Positions 24,694-36,600 of a stretch of 64,000 nt of DNA are shown one piece after another. The stretch spans positions 1,499,188 to 1,563,187 of the forward strand of contig CM034101.1 in assembly GCA_019914945.1 (NCBI GenBank), in the 5' to 3' direction. Both the position numbers and the translations under genes were made by a program. A model generated the notes under the pieces. That model did no database searches and was not told the DNA's origin. It was given only the letters and a program-made list of their open reading frames with translations. The stretch comes from Typha latifolia. Its lineage: Eukaryota; Streptophyta; Magnoliopsida; Poales; Typhaceae. The first letter of the stretch is position 1, and every line of letters starts with the position of its first letter.

Positions 24694-27600
24694 ATGCCTC
24701 TTTTAACACCTACCTCTCTCTTCTATTTCCAAACCCTTTCGCATTTTCATTTCCAATTCAAATCCGCTTCTCCCCTCTTCTCCTCTCCTACTCGTCCTCC
24801 TCTTATCCGCTCCAAACCTCCTCGCTCCTTCATCTCCGTCGCCGCGAAGGTTATGGATTCCGCCGCCGATGACGACCGCGACCACCGCCTCGATCGGATC
24901 GCATCGTCGATCCGCGTCATCCCCGACTTCCCCAAGCCTGGTGAGTCGGAAACCCCAGAGATGTCGGAATTCTTGGTTCGTTTTCTCGATTTCTTGGTTC
25001 GAATTGGTTTCTTGATCGATTATTTGGTTGGGGATGGACACAGGGGTTATGTTTCAGGACATCACGACGCTTCTTCTTGATCCTAAGGCATTTCGGGATA
25101 CGATCGATCTGTTCGTGGATAGATATGGAGACAAAGGAATCACCGTCGTCGCAGGTGAGTCGATCTTCTTGGCGTTGTTAATTCTTGGATGGGAAGTATG
25201 GTGGTTTCTTTTGAAGTCCATGGGTGAGAGCGGAATGCATTGTTAATTATTCGATCTTTAAATGTTTTCCTGGCTTATTCGATTCTTGGATGAGTTTTGT
25301 GAGCTTTCCTTTCTAAGTCTATGAATGGAAGAACGTGTAATTCAATCTCTTTCCTGTAACCTCTGAATCATTTGGGCTTCTTTTATTCTCGGATGCGAGT
25401 GGAAAAACTTGTATGTTCAATTTCGTTCCTTCAATCTCTATTTCCTTTTGGGTTCGGTGGCTGTCGGATGAAAATTGTGAGGTGCCCTTTGAATTTTTGT
25501 TCCTTTAACCTCTGAATCTTTTTGGCTTCTGGGCTTCTTGAATGAAAACTGCGAGGTTTCCTATGGGAATGGCAAACTTGTAATGTGAATAAGATCTTTC
25601 TGAATGGAATGTCAAAGTTTAGTCATCATTATGTCGCTTTTACATTAGCATGTAGAGATGCTTGTTAATTTAGCTTTCTCATTTCCAATTATATGACGCA
25701 ACTAGGTATTGAAGCAAGAGGATTCATTTTTGGGCCCCCTATCGCCTTAGCGATTGGTGCAAAGTTTGTTCCCATGAGAAAGCCAAACAAGTTACCTGGT
25801 ATCTTTTCCTTGTACATATTTCCCTTCTACTATCTTGTTGAGTAGCCAGGACTCTGGCTTGTGTTTGGTAGGTTTAACTAAAGTTCTATCTTTATGGTCC
25901 ATTAGGTAAAGTCATTTCAGAAGAGTATTCTCTCGAATATGGTACAGACATAATGGAGATGCATGTAGGAGCTGTAGAACCAGGAGATAGAGTCCTTGTA
26001 ATTGATGATCTTATTGCGACAGGAGGAACTCTATGTGCTGCCATCAGGCTTCTGGGTATTTCTTAACTTTCTGCCTTCCACTTTGAATTTCTCGCAAATG
26101 TACATGATTGCTTGTGTTTCCATTCACTGTTCTGCTTTTTTTTTTTTCCCCCAGAAATATACAGAAATATCCTTTCTAAATTATTAAAAGGAAAGGCATT
26201 TAATTCAATTTAGCATTTTAATAGGTTCAAAAGTGGAGATTCCTACATGTCCTTCACTTTAGAGATCTTCTTTTAAGTTCATATTCCTTCTTAAGACTTG
26301 CTGGTTTCTTCTATGAATTTCACTTTTTTGGAGCGGCTAAAAGATTTTGCACCTGTCTTCTATTTATTCTCTTTTACTTAAGTTGTGGTCATGGTAATTG
26401 GATTTTGCAAATAATTCTTCACAAACCACTACTTAGCCTTTAGTCCTGTTGGATCTTTTCTTTTTTATGAGAAAAATAAGTCTATAAAATGGAAGGAGCA
26501 AGAGTTACGAGCGAATAAGACCAAATATTAGGAAGGAGAGTTCTTTTTTTAATTTTTTTTAAATTAGCTTCTGCAAGTTTAGAACTCAATATTTTATTAG
26601 AAACTATTTTAGAACATTAAAAACCTTTAGGCTTCAATTACTTTAGGAATAAAAATAACTTTGAAATAAATATTCTTCTTTATTATTCTTAAAATAAGGT
26701 CTTTATTTCGGGAATAACTATTCTTACATTCACTTGTATTTTAGAATAATGTTATACTAATTAACTTTGATGTGATATAAATTGAAACAATGGATGATGT
26801 GATTCAGACCACACTGAGTTATCTCGTGCATGGATACAATCTATGGACTATTTTCATGTTTTGGTTTCTTAGTTTTCTTGAGGAATAAGAATTATGACTG
26901 TTACGTTCGAATGCGGGGAGGTCATATTCGAACGCCTGCATACATTCGCAAATACAGACAACGCGAATTGCCCGTTTGAACGAGAGGAAGTCATGTTTGA
27001 ATGCGTCGTTCGAACACCTGCATATGTTCACATATACAGAGAACGTAACTTGCCACTTCGAACGCGTTTGGCAAAAATGCACTATTTCTAGGTCTATCAT
27101 TTGTTAGTTTTGCTTGTTAGGTTAACCTTTTAATATGCGGAAGGCAATCTTATGGGAATAATTAAGGAATATTGAGTTAACCTTTCTTCTTCCTCTATTT
27201 TAAATCTTCTTCCTCTTTGTTCATACCCTAGTCGTGTGCCGTCTCAACGCCGGTTATCCCTAGCCTCCATGGGCTATCAGACCCTCTCTACTCCTTGGGA
27301 TCCCGACCACCCCCTCCCAAACAGCATCTCGTGCAACCATTCCATCACCACCACTCGTCATCTCTACCTCCACCGTAACTCTACCTGTTTTCGCCCTAAT
27401 TGCAGTACGGATCTGGTGAAGGGCGTATATAAAAACGTAGATCAGGAAGATACGTAACAAATCCATTTGGTTTCGTAATTTTCTAGCTATGGTAGAATAT
27501 TTAACGAATATTTTTCTCCGACTGTGCGGATTGTTCACTGCATCCAAGCTTGATCGAATAGCTGAGGTCAGTTCATAACAAGTGGTATCAGAGTTACCGT

Positions 27601-30600
27601 TCCTTGGACACCATGCCAATAACCAGATCCATGGTGTCGAGACCCAATGAAGGCACCTCTGTTGAAGGAGAGGCCACGGATGCGGTCATATTTGAGACGA
27701 ACCCCAACTCACCAGTCGAGACTTCTCCATTAACTTCTTCCATCAATTCAGATCTGATCAAGATGTTTGAGGACATGATGTAGATGCAGTGAGCCATGCA
27801 AGCGTCTGTGGAAGCAATTACCTTGGTCCTCTTGGGCGCACCAAGGAGCACAGCGACAACTGAGCTTCTCGCTTGCACCCGGATTGCACCACCAATGGAA
27901 CCACCTCTTTGTCAAAGGACATCGCCTCCACCACTCTGTGCTAGTGATGCGGACATCACTGATAGGACGCGATGACGTGTGTACCAGCGCAGGAGGCGCC
28001 GACAGTTGATGATTCCTCCTATAGGGATTTGGTTCTAATTTTTATTTATTTAGGGTGTCTTTTGTTTATTTTCTATGTAGGGTGTTTTTTGCTTAATTCT
28101 ATTGTAGGTCTATATATAGACTCGTTATATTTCCTTTGGCACTTAATGAAAGTTTATGTAAGTTTATGTGATTTGTTCTCTCGAGGATTTTGGTGTGAAA
28201 CCTTTTCTTAGGGTGGAGGTGTGAAACCCCATTCCTTCCCTTCTTCTTTCTCTGTTTCATTTTCCTCCACTACGTTTTGCATCATTTTTGGTATTAGAGC
28301 GAAGTATCCTAGTTTATGGACGCCCCTCCTCCCGGGTTCTACGCCGCTCCACATTTGTTCTTCGCACGACCAATCGCTCCACGAACACCGGAACGTCAAG
28401 AAATCCGGCGTACAACGAGCATAGAAATTACCGTCGACGAGGAACAACAAGAATCTGTTGTCATAGAGGAATCGCTACCGCATGATCAGGTACATGCTCT
28501 TTTCAATGTATTAAATATTTTTGGGTCATTTTTTTCTAGTATCATCTCTAAACTGTTATCAATTCCTGCTGTCCACATATAGTGAGGGAGAGACTACATA
28601 TAAACCTTATCTGCTTTAGTCCTGATATTAAGAGATGAACTGTGCCAAATAGAATATTAGTATTATGTTAATTTTTGGAAAGAAATTTAAAGGGTTTGGC
28701 ATTTATTAAATGTGACTTTTGTTTAAAAACCATTAAGTCTTGACATTAGTCTTTGAATCCCCTGAACAGAAAATCTAAATTCAATTAAGTATTCATTTTT
28801 AAGATTTTCTTGATTGCATAGCATATCATCTCATATCATTTAGATTAAGACATTTGTATTTGGATTAAATATAGGAGACGTCTGCATTCCATTAGGTTAG
28901 AACATTATTTAATTTTATTTAAATTAGCAAGCATAAAATTAAAAAGATAAAAAAAAAATAAAAAAATAAAAAAAATAAAAAAAGGATATATATATATATA
29001 TATAAATAAAATATATAAAGCAATACATAACTCATTCATTGCATATTAGTGTATGCCAACACGTAGAGGTAAGGCTTATCTCCTCAGTGATTCTAGTGAG
29101 TCCAGCAGTAGCATTATGGATCCCGAACTTAATAAAAAGCTCGACGACATTATGGGACAACTAGGTACCTTAGCTCAACAAGTCAGAGATACTCAAGATA
29201 CTTTGCTTGGGTATCAACGGGTGACCGATGAACGACTATATAGGGTAGAAAGACCCCGTGAGCACACCGCTCTTCAAAATGATCACCGCCCTGACCTTGA
29301 ACGTGGTGAATCTCCCACTCCTTTACCTCGTCAACATTTTCAAGGGAATGAGCGAGATCCTGATGAACGGTACCTTCGAAGCATTAAAATTGATGCTCCG
29401 ATGTTTGATGGTCGTCTAGATCCGCAACACTTCTTGGATTTGGATCAAAGACATGGACCGTTACTTTAAATGGTATGATATGTCGGAAATCCGTAAAGTC
29501 GGTTTCTTTGCCATGAAATTATTTGGGAAAGCAAATCAATCTTTTGGACCAACGTTGAGACTCTTCGTGAGATTAGGGGTGAGCTTCCAATTGAAATTTG
29601 GGTTGACATGAAAAATGAACTAAAACGTAAATACCTCCCACCTTCCTATTACCCTAAGCTTCTAGACGGATGGAACCGACTTACCCAAGGGAGTAAGTCC
29701 GCTAAGGATTACGTTGCAGCCTTTGATGAATTGCTTGTTCGATGTAGCGTGATCGAATCAGAAACCCCTATGCAAATCTTGTCCAGATTTAGGACTGGCC
29801 TACGTGAAGAATTGAGGAGTGAACTTTTTGCTCGTAATGTTGATACTTTGGAAAGGGCCTACAGCTTAGTTCAAGACTTAGAGGAGTCTAGACCTAACCA
29901 CATCCAAGAAATTATGAAACAAGGCCTCAAATTCATAAATCCTCCACAGGTCCTCATCAAGCCAAATCTACTAGCCAATCTTTTAATTGATCTACCACTA
30001 GCCCTTCACAATCCAAGGTGGAATACAAAGGTAAAAACATTGAGAAAGACTTTTCTAAGATTAATCCTCGGGTCAAATGCTATAAGTGTCAAGGCTATGG
30101 ACATGTTGCTGCAAATTGTGCAAGCCCGTATAAAATAAGTTTAATTGAGGAACCCTTCGAAGAAGACTTTGAGCAAGAATTTGATGGATATGTTCACCAT
30201 GTAGACGGTGAAGAAGGAGATTTTGAAGATGAAGAGGAAGAAAATACCCTAGGATGCCTGAGGCACAAAGACTCCACAAGGTTACATGTTGTTAGATTTG
30301 CCCTCTCTCAACCTAAAGTCAATGATGATTGGAGGCGCAACTCCATTTTCCACACATTCACGAAAATTGGAGGTAAAAATTGTAAAGTAATTGTGGATAG
30401 TGGCATCTGTATAAATGCCGTGTCCTCCACCATTATTTCAAAACTAAATCTGAGAGCGATTTCCCATCCTAATCCTTACAAGGTTTCGTGGATTAATTCA
30501 ACCACGCTGGAAATAAAAGAGCGCTGTTTGGTTCCAATTGAATTCACGACTTATAATGATAAAATCTGGTGCGATGTATTGACCATGAATGTGGGTCAAA

Positions 30601-33600
30601 TTATCCTTGGAAGGCCTTGGCTATTTGATAATGATGTGCATATTTATGGACGTTCAAATATCTGCATGTTTGAACATGAGGGTAAGAAAATCAAGATTCT
30701 TCCATCGTAGCCTAGAGGTGGTAAGATGGAAAAGAAGTCTGATCCTATCCACTCCGACAATAAAGTCAGCTTGATTAGTGCGAGAGGCATTGAACGTGAG
30801 ATGAGTAAAGGAACTCCTATTCGATTCTTGCGGCTCGAGAAATTCCGAATGAGTCTAGTGAATCGATTCCTTTTGAAGCCACCGCTTTGTGATTGAGGAA
30901 TTCTCGGATGTCTTTCCGAGAGGATCTCCGGATGAATTGCCACCAATGAGAGATATTCAACATGCTATCGATTTCGTCCGGGTGCATCTCTTCCTAACTT
31001 GCCTCATTATAGACTTAACCTAACCGAACACGCCGAACTAAAACGACAAGTTGACGAGCTATTGAGAAAAGGCTTTCTAAAGGAAAGCCTAAGCCCCTTG
31101 CGCAGATTCCCGCATTGTTAACGCCAAAGAAAGATGGAACATAGCGTATGTGCGTCGACGCCCGCGCTATTAATCGAATAACGGTAAAATACCGTTTCCC
31201 GATTCCTCGTTTGGATGACATCTTTGGACATGATGGCGGGGGCCACGATCTTTTCAAAGATAGATTTAAAAAGTGGCTATCACCAAATTCGTATACGCCC
31301 GGCGATGAATGGAAGACTGCGTTTAAAACAAAAGATGGGTTATATGAATGGACGGTTATGCCTTTTGGCTTGACTAATGCTCGAGTACTTTCATGAGAGT
31401 GATGACTCAAATATTACGACCTTTTATGGGACAATTTTTAGTCGTATACTTTGATGACATCCTTATCTATAGTCGATCTCGGGAGCAACATATAGATCAT
31501 CTTCGTCAAGTCTGCTATTTGTCTTGAGAGAGAGAGCAGCGTATGCAAACCCTAAGAAATGTACGTTTCTAACAAACAAAGTTGTTTTCTTGGGTTTCTT
31601 TGTCTCATCTCGAAGGAGTGTCTCGCGACCCCGATAAGGTCAAAGCTATTAAAGAGTGGCCCGAACCCCGTACCATAAGAGACGTGAGAAGTTTTCATGG
31701 ACTCGCTACCTTCTATCGTCGGTTTATCAAAGGGTTTAGTACCATTATGGCTCCCATAACAGAATGCCTCAAGAAAGGTGAATTTAAGTGGTCAGCAAGT
31801 GCTACTAAAGCTTTCACTGAAATCAAAAGGAAAATGGTGGAAGCCCCTGTCATGCGACTCCCCGATTTTACTTAAAGTTTTTGAGGTCACTTGTGACGCT
31901 TTTGGAGTTGGTATAGGAGGAATCCTAAGCCAAGAGGGCCATCCGATTGCCTACTTTAGTGAAAAGCTGAATGAAACTAGACAACGATATACCACTTACG
32001 ATAAAGAATTTTATGCTGTGGTTCAATCTCTTCGCCACTGGAGGCATTATTTGCTTCCTCAAGAATTCGTAATCTTCTCTGACCATGAATCTCTTCGCTA
32101 CCTTAATTCCCAGAAGAAGCTTAATGCTACACACGGTAGGTGGGTCGAATTTCTCCAGGACTATACATACACCTTGCGACACAAGTCTGGAGCAGACAAC
32201 AAAGCAGCTGATGCACTGAGTCGTCGCATGATTCTTCTTTCAAGGATGAACGCAGAAGTAATAGGATTTGATAAAATCAAAACTGAATATGAATCATGTC
32301 CGGATTTTCATGAAGTTTACAATTTATTAAGCAATGGAGAGACTCAAGAAATAGATGGTTTCATCTTGCAGGATGGCTATCTATTTAAGTCCCGAAGGTT
32401 ATGCATTCTTAGCACCTCGTTAAGGGAATTTTTAATTTGGGAATTGCATGCTGGGGGTTTAGCAGGACATTTTGGGCATGCAAAAACTATCGAAGCTACG
32501 GAACATCGATTTTTCTGGCCAAGCTTAAAGAGAGATGTTATGAGACTTGTTAGTCGATGTCATGCATGTCAACTTGCTAAGCAACGAAAGCAAAATACAG
32601 GATTGCACACGCCTTTACCGGTTCCTAATTGCCCTTGGCAAGATGTTAGTATGGACTTCGTGCTTGGACTTCCAAAGACTACCTGAAAGCATGATTCCGT
32701 TCTTGTGGTGGTGGATCGATTTTCTAAGATGACCCACTTTATACCCTGTTCCCGAACTTTTGACGCCTCTCGAGTTGCTAAAATCTATTTTGACAAAATC
32801 GTTAAGGTGCACGGGCTACCAAAAACTATTGTATCAGACAGGGATGTAAAATTCACTAGTTATTTTTGGAAAACCCTATGGCATAAGATGGGAACTAAGC
32901 TTCGGTATTCAACCGCTTTCCACCCACAAGGCGACGGGCAAACCGAAGTAGTCAATAGGAGCTTAGGTAACCTACCGAGAACTCTTGTCGGCGAGAATCT
33001 AAGAGGGATCAAAAGCGCCAACTACCGAATTTGCATACAATAATTCTCGTTAATAGATCCATTGGTCCGAGTCCAAGCGATGTAGTATATGGTTATAAAC
33101 TTAGACAACCTATAGATCTCATTCCTATGTCCCATTATCATAGGTTGTCGAGTCTCGCATCCGCATTTGCATCACATATTCATGACTTGCATAAAGAAAT
33201 CAGCAATGATTGCTCAAAGTAATACTAATTATAAAATTCGAGCTGATCTAAGAAGGAGATTCAAAAAATTTAATGTTGGAGACTTTGTGATGGTGGGATA
33301 CGTCAGGAACGGTTTCCACCCTAAGCTGTCAAAAAGTTGCATGCACGAAGTGCTAGGACCTTTTAAAATTCTCAAGAAAATTAATGATAATGCTTATGTT
33401 CTAGATCTCCCTAGTGATTTTGGCATCAGTTCTACTTTTAATATTGAGGATCTAGTAGCTTATAAAGGTCTAGATTTTACTCCAAATAACCCACTAGATA
33501 CTGAGCCTGTTTATGAGAGACCCTCTTTACCTCCACTTCCCAATATTCCATCTAACACAGCAGACGAAATTGATAAAATTTTAGATGATGAAATTATTTC

Positions 33601-36600
33601 AACTAGAGAAGGTGGATCCCAACGGTATCTAGTACGTTGGAAAGGACGACCTACATCTGATGACACGTGGCTTGATCGTCACGATTTGGAGGTGCATCAC
33701 CCTGATACCTTAGAGCAGTATGAGAGCAGCAGAGCAGCACACTCGACGGAGTCGACTTCTCTCCCACTCGGGGAGAATGATGCGGACATCACTGATAGGA
33801 CGCGATGGCGTGTGTACCAGCGCAGGAGGCGTCGACAGTTGATGATCCCTCCTATAGGGATTTGGTTCTAATTTTTATTTATTTAGGGTGTCTTTTGTTT
33901 ATTTTCTATGTAGGGTGTTTTTTGCTTAATTCTATTGTAGGTCTATATATAGACCCGTTATATTTCCTTTGGCACTTAATGAAAGTTTATGTAAGTTTAT
34001 GTGATTTGTTCTCTCGAGGATTTTGGTGTGAAACCTTTTCTTAGGGTGGAGGTGTGAAACCCCATTCCTTCCCTTCTTCTTTCTCTATTTCATTTTCCTC
34101 CACTACGTTTTGCATCAGCTAGACTAAAGGAAGACCATGAGGATTTCATGGGTGGCCAAGCCAGGGAGCCCTTGCTGCCTATGCCGCCAGAAAGATGTAA
34201 CATACCGGCACCGACTTTTCACCGCAACCGAGCACCGAATTTGCCTCACCACGACAACGATGATGAATAGACGAATTATGAAGAACCAGCACTAAGGACG
34301 CTTCGAGTCGACGACACTGTGAAGAACGAAACCGTGCGAATCCTCATCGACATCGAAAGCACCCATAGCTTCATGGATGAACGTGTAGTAAAGAAGATAC
34401 ATGGCTATAGATGCTACCTCTGGGTTTGATGTAGCACTTTTTGATGGCACGACATTCCGATCGAACGGCGTATGCCGAGGGGTTCTTTTGAAGATTCAAG
34501 GCAATTGTTTCACCTTAGATTTTCACTCGTTGGTCTTATGAGGGGCTGACATTGTATTGGGTACCCAATGGATGTAAATTTTGAGCCCGATGTCCTTTGA
34601 CTTTTCAGAGATATGAATGGATTTCAAATAAAGTGGCAAATGAGTGCGGTTAGACGGAATCTGATCGCGACTTAGAGCCAAACTTTAGTCGATGGTGGGG
34701 TTGCGAAGGGCTGGCTGCCATAGCCTTCTAATACAACTAGTCACGAGCCAAGTGGACCATGCAAAGGAAGAAGTGCCTGTTGACCTGACCAGCTTGTTGA
34801 AAGAATTCAGCAAGGTGTTTGAAGAACCACAACATTGAGATTACTTTCGGAGCTGAGCCGGCTAATGTACGACCCTGCCAGTACCCATTTGTGCAAAAGG
34901 AGGAGATCTCATGACTTGTCAAGGAGATATTGGACAACCGAATCATCCAACTGAACCGGAGCTTGTACTCATCATCGGTGCTCCTAGTGCGGAAGAAGGA
35001 TGCCGCATGGCAATTTTGCATGGACTAGCGTGCACTCAATGCCATCACGGTGAAGGATAGATATCCCATTCCTAACATTGAAGAATTCTTGGATGAGCTT
35101 TCGGGGGCCTCTTATTTTAGCAAGTTAGACTTGCATGTTGGCTATCACTAAATTCGAGTGAGACCCGAGGATGTGTACAAGATCGCATTCCGCACGCATG
35201 ACGGGTATTATGAGCTCAAAGTTATGCCTTTTGGACTCATTGATGCCCCCTCCACCTTCTAAAAGTTGATGAACGATATCTTTAGGACATTATTAAGGCG
35301 GTATGTGCTTGTCGTCTTTAACGACATCCTTGTGTATAGTCGCTCATGGAAAGATCATCTTGTCCACCTCCGCGAAATGTTTGCAGATTTTGAAATACAA
35401 TAGGTTGAAGGTGAAGGAGTTCAAGTGTTTACAGGGCCCGAGAGTGGAATATCTCAGCTACATCATATCTGCCGCGGGAGTGGAAGCTGATCCCTCCAAG
35501 GTGCAGAACATGGTGCAATGACAGATTTCAAAGACACCGAAGGAATTGCGGCACTTCCTTGGATTGACGGGTTATTACCTCTAGTTTGTTGCCAACTATG
35601 GCAAGGTCACCGCCCGACATCACTGCTGAATAAGGGGAGTTCCAATGGACCGAGGCTGCAACAAAAGAATTTGAAGAATTGAAGAAGGCAATGACCACGG
35701 CGCCGGTCTTGGCGCTACTCGATTTCACCAAGCCTTTTGTGGTGGAATGCGACGCGTTAAGGGATAGAATTGAGACTGTTCTTATGCAAGAAAGGATGCC
35801 TGTGGCATACATGAGCAAGGCGTTGTTGATAAAGAACCAGATAATGTCTACATATGAGCGAGAGATGCTAACTATTATCCATGTCGTCACCAAATGGAGA
35901 TCGTATCTCATCGGACGACAATTAGTGGTGTGTACTTGACCAATAGACTCTTCCATATTTCCTTGGACAATAAATTCACACTCCGGCACAGCTGGGTGGC
36001 AAAGTTGCTCGGTTACGACTACGAATTGGTGTATAAGAAAGTAATCGGGACAGGTCGCCGATACGCTATCACAGCAACCTGAACCGGCCAATTTAGCTAT
36101 GATTTCGATCCCTTTTTTTTCCTTCCTTTTAGATATTAGGGCTGCATGTTTAGAAGATCCTGAGGTGAAGGAACTCATGAAGAAGGTAGAGGAAGAACCA
36201 GCAAGCTATCTGGGGTTAGAAGTGAAGGGCGGTCTACTACTAGACCAAGGGCGAGTGCGGGTATCGACCAAACCCGAGCTGCGGTCACTTTGATTCGCCA
36301 TTTCCACGACACTCCTATGGCGAGGCATGAAGGAACATTTAGGACCTATAAGAGGTTAACACAAAATTGTATGGGCAAGAGTGAAAAAATAAGTGCTATT
36401 CTATGTTCGAGCTTGTGAAATATATCAACGCGCCATGGTAGACTTGACTAAACCGGCGGGGCTGCTGCAACCCCTACGGATTCCAGACCAGATTCGGGAA
36501 GATGTGGCAATGGATTTCATTGAAGAACTTTTTTAAGTTAGAGGACATACATGATAATAGTGGTGGTCAACCGATTGATGAAGAGTGTGCATATTTTAGC

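Larger units (their letters stand above)
27945..34117 (+). mobile_element. Young chromodomain Ty3/gypsy element nested in the outer element
   Basis: The element is 6,173 bp, with 340-bp LTRs at 27945-28284 and 33778-34117 and a perfect 5-bp duplication GCTAG at 27940-27944 and 34118-34122. By eye the LTRs differ at five positions, all transitions, giving about 98.5% identity. Coding order is gag with a CCHC knuckle, protease, RT, RNase H, integrase, chromodomain, which makes it a plant chromovirus. Short LTRs would suit Reina-like or Galadriel-like clades, but the clade is not assigned. Frameshifts and stops in gag and RT make it non-autonomous. It lies in sense orientation relative to APT and to the outer element. 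Confidence 0.97.

Noticed and set aside
27594..27878. Minus-strand ORF in the outer retroelement leader
   Set aside because: It is antisense to the gag start and has no independent support.
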